Shown here: positions 48,530 to 60,618 of the stretch, piece by piece | Layout: each line of letters opens with the position of its first letter | How positions within the stretch are numbered: the first letter of the stretch is position 1 | From: Lepidurus packardi | Taxonomy: Eukaryota; Arthropoda; Branchiopoda; Notostraca; Triopsidae | Assembly: GCA_023053545.1 (NCBI GenBank) | Contig: JAKZAN010000100.1 | Location: forward strand, 1 to 64,000 | Direction: 5' to 3' | DNA: 64,000 nucleotides | The notes under the pieces: generated by a model | Seen by the model: only the letters and a program-made list of their open reading frames with translations | The model's database searches: none | What the model was told of the DNA's origin: nothing | Translations under genes and position numbers: made by a program

Positions 48530-49956
48530 GGGAAAGTACTAACAGCATTATTCCTAGATATAAGTGGAGCATTTGACAATGTTCATCACCAAAAATTGAT
48601 TAATGAGCTCCGAAAAATAAAAACCCCCAAAGTACTACTCAATTGGATCACTAGCTTCTTGGAAAACCGCACCGCCTATACCATCTATAGAGAAACGCAT
48701 AGTTTGCTCTACCAAATTACAAACGGCGTTCCCCAAGGGTCCCCACGTTCTCCTCTCCTCTTCTTAATTTACATTAATGGATGTTTCACAACAATCAAAC
48801 GCAAGAGGATAGAGATCCAGGCCTTTGCTGATGACCTAATATTATTCACCTCCAGCAAATCGAGTAATCAAAACACCAAACTACTGGCTAACAACATTTC
48901 AGCATTAGAAAAATGGGGCATTAGACTAAATCTCCGATTTGCTAAAGAAAAACCGAACTCGTCCACTTCCATCGCAAAAGACAAGCCGAAGAAGCAACAC
49001 TGACTTGGGGTCAAACCACCATCGTACCCAAAACTTCATCAAGATATCTGGGCCTCTACCTTGATCACCGACTAAATTGGTCTACTCACGTTTCACACAT
49101 TGCTAACCAATGCAACAGCTCCCTATTACGTATGATAAAAATCGCTAAATGGTGCAAATCAATATCATCCAAGCAATTAAAAACCTTATTTCAAGCCACA
49201 ATAGTTAGTAAATTTTTATATGGATACCCAGCATGGTGCAATATATCGAAAGCTAAACTGAAACCACTTCAACAACTTTACCGTAAAGGCTTATTAACTA
49301 TATCCGGTGCCCTCAAAACAACACCCTCTGCAGCAATTGAAGTCGACGTGGGACTCCCACCACCGGATCTTGCCTTGAAGAAATCTCTTCTCAACCATTA
49401 TGCCTCAAAAATCTGGAACGTGTGGCCTACGAAACCTGAACCCGCAAAGCATATAAGCTACACCTCCTATTCTGAAAGAGCAAGAAACCTCCTCTCTAGC
49501 GCTTGGCCATCTCCTCCTGATTCATTAAAAGTAGCGCGCATTTGGATCTCCAAGTTTTTACTTATTACTTGGTGTCAAGACTGGAACAAGTTCCATTACG
49601 CTACCAAAGATCTAAAAGCCAGTCCAGACAAAAAATCTATCGTTGATTCAAAACTGCCCAAAAGCATATTATCCACGATAATCCAATTGCGCACAAACCA
49701 CTTCCCCTGCCGCTCATATTTAAAGCGAATTAAAAAGATCGATGACGATACCTGCATTTGTCGATCTCAGATGAAACAAGATGTTCCACATCTGCTATTT
49801 CATTGTACGAGACTTAATCATGAAAGAGCAAAATTACTAAGAGAGCTCAGCAAATTAAAGATTCCTTTTACTTCCGAAAACTTTTTATGCAACCCCAAAT
49901 GCTTTCCAGCCCTCGCCAGTTTTGGCAATAACATGAAAGAATTGTCTAAAATATAA
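48530..49956 (+). pseudogene. ORF2 RT core repeat and C-terminal domain, copy A
   Basis: Begins inside RT (the reading FLDISGAFD), with the FADD Asp codons at 48840-48845. A run of five A near 48950, where the other two copies have six, shifts the frame. The reading therefore splits at about 48950: the first frame ends near 49003 and the correct frame continues to the stop at 49956. The C-terminal part carries the thumb-like region and a Cys-His cluster (CICR...H...C) near the end, typical of this superfamily. No RNase H domain was recognised. The single-A loss is also the sort of error a homopolymer can produce in sequencing. Confidence 0.88.
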
Positions 49957-50184
49957 ATCACCCAGTATATGTATACATACTCATACCCTTTACCCCTTCC
50001 CTCCCCGCACCTTACCTCCCTTTTAAAACGGTGGTACAAGCCACCCTCTAGTCCCCCTTCCCTTCTGTCTCCCTATTTTTAATTGATAAAACGAACTGTG
50101 ATAGCACAAATGAAACATGTACTACTGAGAACCCAGTAACAGGCTTCGGCCTAAACTGGTAATAAATTAAAAATAAAAAAAAAA
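49957..50184 (+). other. 3' UTR and A-rich tail of copy A
   Basis: A pyrimidine-rich 3' UTR with a perfect palindrome ATGTATACAT near 49970. Close to the end is a short hairpin AGGC-TTCG-GCCT (50141-50152), which in RNA forms a C(UUCG)G tetraloop. It overlaps CCTAAACTGGT (50151-50160 for CTAAACTGGT), which is antisense to the satellite decamer ACCAGTTTAG. AATAAA and the A-rich tail follow at once. Confidence 0.8.
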
Positions 50185-50192
50185 CAGTTTAT
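50185..50192. repeat. Target-site duplication of copy A, right (CAGTTTAT)
   Basis: Resumes the satellite at CAGTTTATAATCTAG. It matches 42694-42701 and fixes the insertion point between ...CCAGTTTA(T) and the following TAATCTAG. Confidence 0.8.
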
Positions 50193-53100
50193 AATCTAGT
50201 TTTGACCAGTTTAAACCAGATTAAGCCAGTTTTAACCGGTTTAAACCAGTTTGAACTAGTATAAACCAGTTTACACCAGTTTAGACCTGTGTAAACCAGT
50301 TTATACCATTTAGAACCAGTTTGGACCTGTTTACACCGGTGTAAACCAGTTTATAAAATAGCTTAAACCAGTTTAGACCTGTGTAAACCAGTTTAAACCA
50401 GTTTGAACTAGTATAAACAAGTTTATACCAGTGTAACACAGTTAATACACTAGTTTAAACCAGTTTAGACCTGTTAAAAAAATTTCAACCAGTTTGAACT
50501 AGTATAAACCAGTTTAAACCAGTTTAGACCTGTGTAAACCAGTTTATACCAGTTAAAAAAAGTTTAGACCTGTTTACACCGGTATAAACCAGTTTATAAT
50601 CTTGTTTTGACCAGTTTAAACCAGATTAAGCCAGTTTTAACCGGTTTAAACCAGTTTGAACTAGTATAAACCAGTCTATAAACTACATTAAACCAGTTTA
50701 GACATGAGTAAACCAGCTTTGACATGAGTAGACCAATCTAAACCAGTTTGAACTAGTATAAACCAGTTTAAACCAGTTTAGACCTGTGTAAACCAGTTTT
50801 TTGCCATTTAGAACCAGTTTAGACCTGTTTACAAAGGTATAAACCAGTTTATAAACTAGCTTAAACCAGTTTAGACCTGTGTAAACCAGTTTAAACCAGT
50901 TTGAACTAGTATAAACAAGTTTAAACCAGTGTAAAACAGTTAATAAACTAGTTTAAACCAGTTAAGACCTGTTTAGGCCTGGTTTAAACCAGTTTAAGCC
51001 AGTTAAAAACGTTTTAAATCAGTTTATAAACTAGTTAAAACAAGTTTAGACCTGTTAAAAAAATTTCAACCAGTTTGAACTAGTATAAACCAGTTTAAAC
51101 CTTTGTAAACCAGTTTATACCAGTTAAAACCAGTTTAGACCTGTTTACACCGGTATAAACCAGTTTTTATTCTGGTTTTGACCAGTTTAAACCAGATTAA
51201 GCCAGTTTTAACCGGCTTTAACCAGTTTGAACTAGTATAAACCAGTTTAAACCAGTTTAGACCTGTGTAAACCAGTTTATACCATTTAGAACCAGTTTAG
51301 ACCTGTTTACACCGGTATAAACCAGTTTATAAACTAGCTTAAACCAGTTTAGACCTGTGTAAACCAGTTTAAACCAGTTTGAACTAGTATAAACAAGTTT
51401 AAACCAGTGTAACACAGTTAATAAACTAGTTTAAACCAGTTTAGACCTGTTAAAAAAATTTAAACCAGTTTGAACTAGTTTATACCAGTTAAAACCAGTT
51501 TAGACCTGTTTACACCGGTATAAACCAGTTTATAATCTAGTTTTAACCAGTTTAAACCAGATTAAGCCAGTTTTAACCGGTTTAAACCAGTTTGAACTAG
51601 TATAAACCAGTTTATAAACTACGTTAAACCAGTTTAGACATGAGTAAACCAGTTTAGACATGAGTAGACCAGTTTAAACCAGTTTGAACTAGTATAAACC
51701 AGGTTAAACCAGTGTAAAAGAGTTAATAGACTAGTTTAAACCAGTTTAGACCTTTTTAGGCCTGGTTTAAACCAGTTTAAGCCAGTTAAAAACGGTTTAA
51801 ACCAGTTTATAAACTAGCTTAAACAAGCTTAGACCTGTTAAAAAAAATTTAAACCAGTTTGAACTAGTATAAACCAGTTTAGACCTGTGTAAACCAGTTT
51901 ATACCATTTAGAACCAGTTTAGACCTGTTTACACCGGTATAAAACAGTTTATGAACTAGCTTAAACCAGTTTAGACCTGTTTATACCGGTATAAACCAGT
52001 TTATGAACTCGCTTAAACCAGTTTAGACCTGTGTAAACCAGTTTAAACCAGTTTGAACTAGTATAAACAAGTTTAAACCAGTTTAGACCTGTTTAGGCCT
52101 GGTTTAAACCCGTTTAAGCCAGTTAAAAACGTTTTAAACCAGTTTATAAACTAGTTTGAACAAGTTTAGACCTGTTAAAAAAATTTCAACCAGTTTGAAC
52201 TAGTATCAACCAGTTTAAACCAGTTTAGACCTGTGTAAACCAGTTTATACCAGTTAAAACCAGTTTAGACCTGTTTACACCGGTATAAACCAGTTTATAA
52301 TCTAGTTTTGACCAGTTTAAACCAGATTAAGCCAGTTTTAACCGGTTTAAACCAGTTTGAACTAGTATAAACCAGTTTACACCAGTTTAGACCTGTGTAA
52401 ACCAGTTTATACCATTTAGAACCAGTTTGGACCTGTTTACACCGGTGTAAACCAGTTTATAAACTAGCTTAAACCAGTTTAGACCTGTGTAAACCAGTTT
52501 AAACCAGTTTGAACTAGTATAAACAAGTTTAAACCAGTGTAACACAGTTAATAAACTAGTTTAAACCAGTTTAGACCTGTTAAAAAAATTTCAACCAGTT
52601 TGAACTAGTATAAACCAGTTTAAACCAGTTTAGACCTGTGTAAACCAGTTTATACCAGTTAAAACCAGTTTAGACCTGTTTACACCGGTATAAACCAGTT
52701 TATAATCTAGTTTTGACCAGTTTAAACCGGATTAAGCCAGTTTTAACCGGTTTAAACCAGTTTGAACTAGTATAAACCATCTATAAACTACCTTAAACCA
52801 GTTTAGACATGAGTAAACCAGATTTGACATGAGTAGACCAGTCTAAACCAGTTTGAACTAGTATAAACCAGTTTAAACCAGTTAAGACCTGTGTAAACCA
52901 GTTTATACCAGTTAAAACCAGTTTAGACCTGTTTACACCGGTATAAACCAGTTTATAATCTAGTTTTGACCAGTTTAAACCAGATTAAGCCAGTTTTAAC
53001 CGGTTTAAACCAGTTTGAACTAGTATAAACCAGTTTACACCAGTTTAGACCTGTGTAAACCAGTTTATACCATTTAGAACCAGTTTGGACCTGTTTACAC

Positions 53101-54519
53101 CGGTGTAAACCAGTTTATAAACTAGCTTAAACCAGTTTAGACCTGTGTAAACCAGTTTAAACCAGTTTGAACTAGTATAAACAAGTTTAAACCAGTGTAA
53201 AACAGTTAATAAACTAGTTTAAACCAGTGAATACCTGTTTAGGCCTGGTTTAAACCAATTTAAGCCAGTTTAAGCCAGTTAAAAACGTTTTAAACCAGTT
53301 TATAAACTAGTTAAAACAAGTTTAGACCTGTTAAAAAAATTTCAACCAGTTTGAACTAGTATAAACCAGTTTAAACCTTTGTAAACCAGTTTATACCAGT
53401 TAAAACCAGTTTAGACCTGTTTACACCGGTATAAACCAGTTTATAATCTGGTTTTGACCAGTTTAAACCAGATTAAGCCAGTTTTAACCGGCTTAAACCA
53501 GTTTGAACTAGTATAAACCAGTTTAAACCAGTTTAGACCTGTGTAAACCAGTTTATACCATTTAGAACCAGTTTAGACCTGTTTACACCGGTATAAACCA
53601 GTTTATAAACTAGCTTAAACCAGTTTAGACCTGTGTAAACCAGTTTAAACCAGTTTGAACTAGTGTAAACAAGTTTAAACCAGTGTAACACAGTCAATAA
53701 ACTAGTTTAAACCAGTTTAGACCTCTTAAAAAAATTTCAACCAGTTTGAACTAGTATAAACCAGTTTAAACCAGTTTAGACCTGTGTAAACCAGTTTATA
53801 CCAGTTAAAACCAGTTTAGACCTGTTTACACCGGTATAAACCAGTTTATAATCTAGTTTTGACCAGTTTAAACCAGATTAAGCCAGATTTAAGCGGTTTA
53901 AACCAGTTTGAACTAGTATAAACCAGTCTATAAACTACCTTAAACCAGTTTAGACATGAGTAAACCAGTTTTGACATGAGTAGACCAGTCTAAACCAGTT
54001 TGAACTAGTATAAACCAGTTTAAACCAGTTTAGACCTGTGTAAACCAGTTTATGCCATTTAGAACCAGTTTAGACCTGTTTACAAAGGTATAAACCAGTT
54101 TATAAACTAGCTTAAACCAGTTTAGACCTGTGTAAACCAGTTTAAACCAGTTTGAACTAGTATAAACAAGTTTAAGCCAGTGTAAAACAGTTAATAAACT
54201 AGTTTAAACCAGTGAAGACCTGTTTAGGCCTGGTTTAAACCAGTTTAAGCCAGTTTAAGCCAGTTAAAAACGTTTTAAACCAGTTTATAAACTAGTTAAA
54301 ACAAGTTTAGACCTGTTAAAAAAATTTCAACCAGTTTGAACTAGTATAAACCAGTTTAAACCTTTGTAAACCAGTTTATACCAGTTAAAACCAGTTTAGA
54401 CCTGTTTACACCGGTATAAACCAGTTTATAATCTGGTTTTGACCAGTTTAAACCAGATTAAGCCAGTTTTAACCGGCTTAAACCAGTTTGAACTAGTATA
54501 AACCAGTTTAAACCAGTTT

Positions 54520-57500
54520 AGACCTGTGTTAACCAGTTTATACCATTAAGAACCAGTTTAAACCTGTTTACACCGGTATAAACCAGTTTATAAACTAGCT
54601 TAAACCAGTTTAGACCTGTGTAAACCAGTTTAAACCAGTTTGGACTAGTATAAACAAGTTTAAACCAGTGTAACACAGTTAATAAACTAGTTTAAACCAG
54701 TTTAGACCTGTTAAAAAAATTTAAACCAGTTTGAACTAGTTTATACCAGTTAAAACCAGTTTAGACCTGTTTACACCGGTATAAACCAGTTTATAATCTA
54801 GTTTTAACCAGTTTAAACCAGATTAAGCCAGTTTTAACCGGTTTAAACCAGTTTGAACTAGTATAAACCAGTTTATAAACTACGTTAAACCAGTTTAGAC
54901 ATGAGTAAACCAGTTTAGACATGAGTAGACCAGTTTAAACCAGTTTGAACTAGTATAAACCAGGTTAAACCAGTGTAAAACAGTAAATAAACTAGTTTAA
55001 ACCAGTTTAGACCTTTTTAGGCCTGGTTTAAACCAGTTTAAGCCAGTTAAAAACGGTTTAAACCAGTTTATAAACTAGCTTAAACAAGCTTAGACCTGTT
55101 AACAAAAATTTAAACCAGTTTGAACTAGTATAAACCAGTATAAACCAGTTTAGACCTGTGTAAACCAGTTTATACCATTTAGAACCAGTTTAGACCTGTT
55201 TTAGCCGGTATAAACCAGTTTATGAACTAGCTTAAACCAGTTTAGACCTGTTTACACCGGTATAAACCAGTTTATGAACTCGCTTAAACCAGTTTAGACC
55301 TGTGTAAACCAGTTTAAACCAGTTAGAACTAGTATAAACAAGTTTAAACCAGTGTAAAACAGTTAATAAACTAGTTTAAACCAGTTTAGACCTGTTTAGG
55401 CCTGGTTTAAACCAATTTAAGCCAGTTAAAAACGTTTTAAACCAGTTTATAAACTAGTTTGAACAAGTTTAGACCTGTTAAAAAAATTTCAACCAGTTTG
55501 AACTAGTATCAACCAGTTTAAACCAGTTTAGACCTGTGTATACCAGTTTAGACCTGTTTACACCGGTATAAACCAGTTTATAATCTAGTTTTGACCAGTT
55601 TAAACCAGATTAAGCCAGTTTTAACCGGTTTAAACCAGTTTGAACTAGTATAAACCAGTTTACACCAGTTTAGACCTGTGTAAACCAGTTTATACCATTT
55701 AGAACCAGTTTGGACCTGTTTACACCGGTGTAAACCAGTTTATAAACTAGCTGAAACCAGTTTAGACCTGTGTAAACCAGTTTAAACCAGTTTGAACTAG
55801 TATAAACAAGTTTAAACCAGTGTAACACAGTTAATAAACTAGTTTAAACCAGTTTAGACCTGTTAAAAAAATTTCAACCAGTTTGAACTAGTATAAACCA
55901 GTTTAAACCAATTTAGACCTGTGTAAACCAGTTTATACCAGTTAAAACCAGTTTAGACCTGTTTACACCGGTATAAACCAGTTTGTAATCTAGTTTTGAC
56001 CAGTTTAAACCAGATTAAGCCAGTTTTAACCGGTTTAAACCAGTTTGAACTAGTATAAACCAGTCTATAAACTACCTTAAACCAGTTTAGACATGAGTAA
56101 ACCAGTTTTGACATGAGTAGACCAGTCTAAACCAGTTTGAACTAGTATAAACCAGTTTAAACCAGTTTAGACCTGTGTTAACCAGTTTATACCATTAAGA
56201 ACCAGTTTAGACCTGTTTACACCGGTATAAACCAGTTTATAAACTAGCTTAAACCAGTTTAGACCTGTGTAAACCAGTTTAAACCAGTTTGAACTAGTAT
56301 AAACAAGTTTAAACCAGTGTAACACAGTTAATAAACTAGTTTAAACCAGTTTAGACCTGTTAAAAAAATTTAAACCAGTTTGAACTAGTTTATACCAGTT
56401 AAAACCAGTTTAGACCTGTTTACACCGGTATAAACCAGTTTATAATCTAGTTTTAACCAGTTTAAACCAGATTAAGCCAGTTTTAACCGGTTTAAACCAG
56501 TTTGAACTAGTATAAACCAGTTTATAAACTACGTTAAACCAGTTTAGACATGAGTAAACCAGTTTAGACATGAGTAGACCAGTTTAAACCAGTTTGAACT
56601 AGTATAAACCAGGTTAAACCAGTGTAAAACAGTAAATAAACTAGTTTAAACCAGTTTAGACCTTTTTAGGCCTGGTTTAAACCAGTTTAAGCCAGTTAAA
56701 AACGGTTTAAACCAGTTTATAAACTAGCTTAAACAAGCTTAGACCTGTTAACAAAAATTTAAACCAGTTTGAACTAGTATAAACCAGTATAAACCAGTTT
56801 AGACCTGTGTAAACCAGTTTATACCATTTAGAACCAGTTTAGACCTGTTTTAGCCGGTATAAACCAGTTTATGAACTAGCTTAAACCAGTTTAGACCTGT
56901 TTACACCGGTATAAACCAGTTTATGAACTCGCTTAAACCAGTTTAGACCTGTGTAAACCAGTTTAAACCAGTTAGAACTAGTATAAACAAGTTTAAACCA
57001 GTGTAAAACAGTTAATAAACTAGTTTAAACCAGTTTAGACCTGTTTAGGCCTGGTTTAAACCAATTTAAGCCAGTTAAAAACGTTTTAAACCAGTTTATA
57101 AACTAGTTTGAACAAGTTTAGACCTGTTAAAAAAATTTCAACCAGTTTGAACTAGTATCAACCAGTTTAAACCAGTTTAGACCTGTGTATACCAGTTTAG
57201 ACCTGTTTACACCGGTATAAACCAGTTTATAATCTAGTTTTGACCAGTTTAAACCAGATTAAGCCAGTTTTAACCGGTTTAAACCAGTTTGAACTAGTAT
57301 AAACCAGTTTACACCAGTTTAGACCTGTGTAAACCAGTTTATACCATTTAGAACCAGTTTGGACCTGTTTACACCGGTGTAAACCAGTTTATAAACTAGC
57401 TGAAACCAGTTTAGACCTGTGTAAACCAGTTTAAACCAGTTTGAACTAGTATAAACAAGTTTAAACCAGTGTAACACAGTTAATAAACTAGTTTAAACCA

Positions 57501-57817
57501 GTTTAGACCTGTTAAAAAAATTTCAACCAGTTTGAACTAGTATAAACCAGTTTAAACCAATTTAGACCTGTGTAAACCAGTTTATACCAGTTAAAACCAG
57601 TTTAGACCTGTTTACACCGGTATAAACCAGTTTGTAATCTAGTTTTGACCAGTTTAAACCAGATTAAGCCAGTTTTAACCGGTTTAAACCAGTTTGAACT
57701 AGTATAAACCAGTCTATAAACTACCTTAAACCAGTTTAGACATGAGTAAACCAGTTTTGACATGAGTAGACCAGTCTAAACCAGTTTGAACTAGTATAAA
57801 CCAGTTTAAACCAGTTT
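54520..57817 (+). repeat. 1649-bp tandem duplication in the satellite
   Basis: Two adjacent copies at an exact 1649-bp offset, checked at three separate rare variants. They differ at only a few bases near the start (TTTAAACCTG versus TTTAGACCTG, TTTGGACTAG versus TTTGAACTAG). The length is not a multiple of the 2137-bp HOR, so the exchange was out of HOR register. Confidence 0.85.
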
Positions 57818-58891
57818 AGACCTGTGTAAACCAGTTTATGCCATTTAGAACCAGTTTAGACCTGTTTACAAAGGTATAAACCAGTTTATAAACTAGCTTA
57901 AACCAGTTTAGACCTGTGTAAACCAGTTTAAACCAGTTTGAACTAGTATAAACAAGTTTAAACCAGTGTAACACAGTTAATATACTAGTTTAAACCAGTT
58001 TAGACCTGTTAAAAAAATTAAAACCAGTTTGAACTAGTTTATACCAGTTAAAACCAGTTTAGACCTGTTTACACCGGTATAAACCAGTTTATAATCTAGT
58101 TTTAACCAGTTTAAACCAGATTAAGCCAGTTTTAACCGGTTTAAACCAGTTTGAACTAGTATAAACCAGTTTATAAGCTACGTTAAACCAGTTTAGACAT
58201 GAGTAAACCAGTTTAGACATGAGTAGACCAGTTTAAACCAGTTTGAACTAGTATAAACCAGGTTAAACCAGTGTAAAACAGTTAATAAACTAGTTTAAAC
58301 CAGTTTAGACCTTTTTAGGCCTGGTTTAAGGCAGTTTAAGCCAGTTAAAAACGGTTTAAACCAGTTTATAAACTAGCTTAAACAAGCTTAGACCTGTTAA
58401 AAAAAATTTAAACCAGTTTGAACTAGTATAAACCAGTATAAACCAGTTTAGACCTGTGTAAACCAGTTTATACCATTTAGAACCAGTTTAGACCTGTTTA
58501 CACCGGTATAAACCAGTTTATGAACTAGCTTAAACCAGTTTAGACCTGTTTACACCGGTATAAACCAGTTTATGAACTCGCTTAGACCAGTTTAGACCTG
58601 TGTTAACCAGTTTAAACCAGTTTGAACTAGTATAAACAAGTTTAAACCAGTGTAAAACAGTTAATAAACTAGTTTAAACCAGTTTAGACCTGTTTAGGCC
58701 TAGCTTAAACCAGTTTAAGCCAGTTAAAAGCGTTTTAAACCAGTTTATAAACGAGTTTGAACAAGTTTAGACCTGTTAAAAAAATTTCAACCAGTTTGAA
58801 CTAGTATCAACCAGTTTAAACCAGTTTAGACCTGTGTAAACCAGTTTATACCAGTTAAAACCAGTTTAGACCTCTTTACACCGGTATAAAC

Positions 58892-58899
58892 CAGTTTAT
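58892..58899. repeat. Target-site duplication of copy B, left (CAGTTTA(T))
   Basis: Identical in sequence and in position within the satellite unit to that of copy A. The right copy starts at 63942. Confidence 0.8.
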
Positions 58900-59284
58900 G
58901 GTGGACGACGGGTCGACGACTAGTGAAGACGTGTCACCCATCTCTCTCCTAAAAAGTCAATTTTTCACCTCAAATCCTGTTACTTTTGTTCTGTGTTACA
59001 GTTTAAATGAAAGTGCTTAAAACCCTTGTTCGTTTGGTGATTAAATTGAACTTATTACCTATTGCCTCCATTGACAATTACCCCTAAAAGTGACACCATG
59101 TGACACACCCTACAATCAGTTTCCTTACCGCTCCTTAAAGGGTCTGGTTCCTTACCACGACGATAAAGTAATACTCAGTTATCTAAACTAATAACTTCGT
59201 TTTTGTTAAGTTTGTTGCTTAACGTTGTGTTAAAAGTGTTAGCCACGTTAAACGTCCGCCCATATTGGTTCAGGAATTTCCCCC
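58900..59284 (+). promoter_or_regulatory. 5' UTR of copy B, likely internal promoter
   Basis: About 385 bp, matching 42702-43086 except for GAAAGTGC, CGCTCC and CGTCCG. The promoter role is inferred from the family only. Confidence 0.5.
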
Positions 59285-60618
59285 ATGGAAGGTGCAGCAG
59301 CACTGCCGACTCCGAAAACTGGCCCAGCGGAAAAAAGAAAAACTACTGAAAAAGACAACTCAATGGAATACACCGATGCTTCGATTTGTACAATCTACGG
59401 AAACGAATTTGAAAATGATCAAACCTCCTCGAATTCATGTCCAAGCCGTCAAAATTCGTTAAAACGCGCCCGGTTACACTCCCCCAGGGCTCAACTCTCG
59501 TTTCGAAAACGCTCCCACTCGATTAGCAGCGTAGTACCGTCTCAAACAGAAATCATAGCCTACACATTGCAAGCCATGATGGAAACCCAAGTTCTGCTTA
59601 CAGAGCAAGTTAAAAATCTAACCGGAATCGTTCTCAAACTTGAAACCAAACTCGAAACAAGAGCTGAAGCTAGACCTGAAAACGTACTCAATGCCACCGA
59701 GCCACGACAAGAGGAAAAAAAACAGGAAGAAAATGGATGGCTGCTTGTCACCAGAAGACACCGACCTAAACAACCCAAGACTCAAAACAACGGAAAGGAG
59801 AATACCATCCCCTTGCCTGAAACTCTTCCCCAGAACAAACTCCTAACATTAGCTCAATCAACGCTGAAAAAGCCGTGACTCTTTTCATCCGTCAGCAGGA
59901 CGCCGAAAAACGTAAAAAGCAGTACACCAAAAGAGAGCTCCTATCCTTAATCGACTCTGATATTAAAGCCTTTGATAGCCAAGCACCTCGCCCAATCCTG
60001 GTGAGAAAAAAGATGCAAGGAGATCTAATCCTCACATACAAAAACAAACCTGAAAAAGAAGAATCCGCAAAAATTTTGGACGGAAAATTTCTCTGTCAAC
60101 TTGGAATGATATAGGTCGTCACTATCCAACCTAAGCTAAAAGTAGCAATTCATCTGCTCCCGAAAGATGTCTCAAGAGAAGAAATTTGGGAACACCTTTC
60201 AGAAAAGAACTCAAGTCTCAATATCACTTTTAAACCTGATCAAGTTTCATGGATCAACGAGGACAATGGCAAAAAACACGGCTCCATCCTCTATACTTGC
60301 TCGTCAGAAACGGAAAAAAACATCCTTACAAGTCGCGGAACTCTGCTTGCCTTCAACCGTACAGTACAAGTGGAAAGCTCTCGACCGCCCTCAATCCTCC
60401 AATGCTTTAAATGCCAAAAATACGGGCACACTTCCTTCAACTGTCAAAGCATTACCTCCAAATGCGCCAAGTGTGGCACAATAATACATGAAACTAAAAA
60501 CTGCGACAACACCTTCTTGAAATGTGTCAACTGCGGAGGCAAACACGCAGCCTTTGATAAGAACTGCCCAACCCGAATTGCTGCCATTAAAGAAGCCCAA
60601 TCCGCTAAAAAAGCATGA
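59285..60618 (+). pseudogene. ORF1 (gag-like, three CCHC knuckles), copy B, two frame breaks
   Basis: Same architecture as in copy A: a 197-residue N-terminal frame (59285-59878), then the -1 frame with an in-frame TAG at 60112-60114, then three zinc knuckles at about 60403-60567, and a TGA overlapping the ORF2 ATG. A few substitutions differ from A (for example Ala to Pro near 60048), but both breaks are conserved exactly. Whether this is a dead ORF or a recoded one cannot be decided from two closely related copies. Confidence 0.85.

Larger units (their letters stand above)
48530..50184 (+). mobile_element. Non-LTR retrotransposon copy A, 3' part
   Basis: Resumes the element at the base equivalent to 46094, so 538 bp of RT sequence (48530-49067) is present twice in copy A. 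It continues through the ORF2 C-terminus, 3' UTR, AATAAA (50161-50166) and an A-rich tail to 50184. It is followed by CAGTTTATAATC, the satellite target. Confidence 0.93.
50185..58898 (+). repeat. Satellite block 3
   Basis: Decamer satellite in the normal orientation with no gene. It contains a long tandem duplication of 1649 bp (about 54520-56168 and about 56169-57817), identified by paired rare forms such as GTTAACAAAAATTT (55099 and 56748) and TTTTAGCCGG. The end, about 57960-58898, resembles the left flank of copy A, sharing AATATACTAG, ATAAGCTACG and AAACGAGTTTG. Confidence 0.96.
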
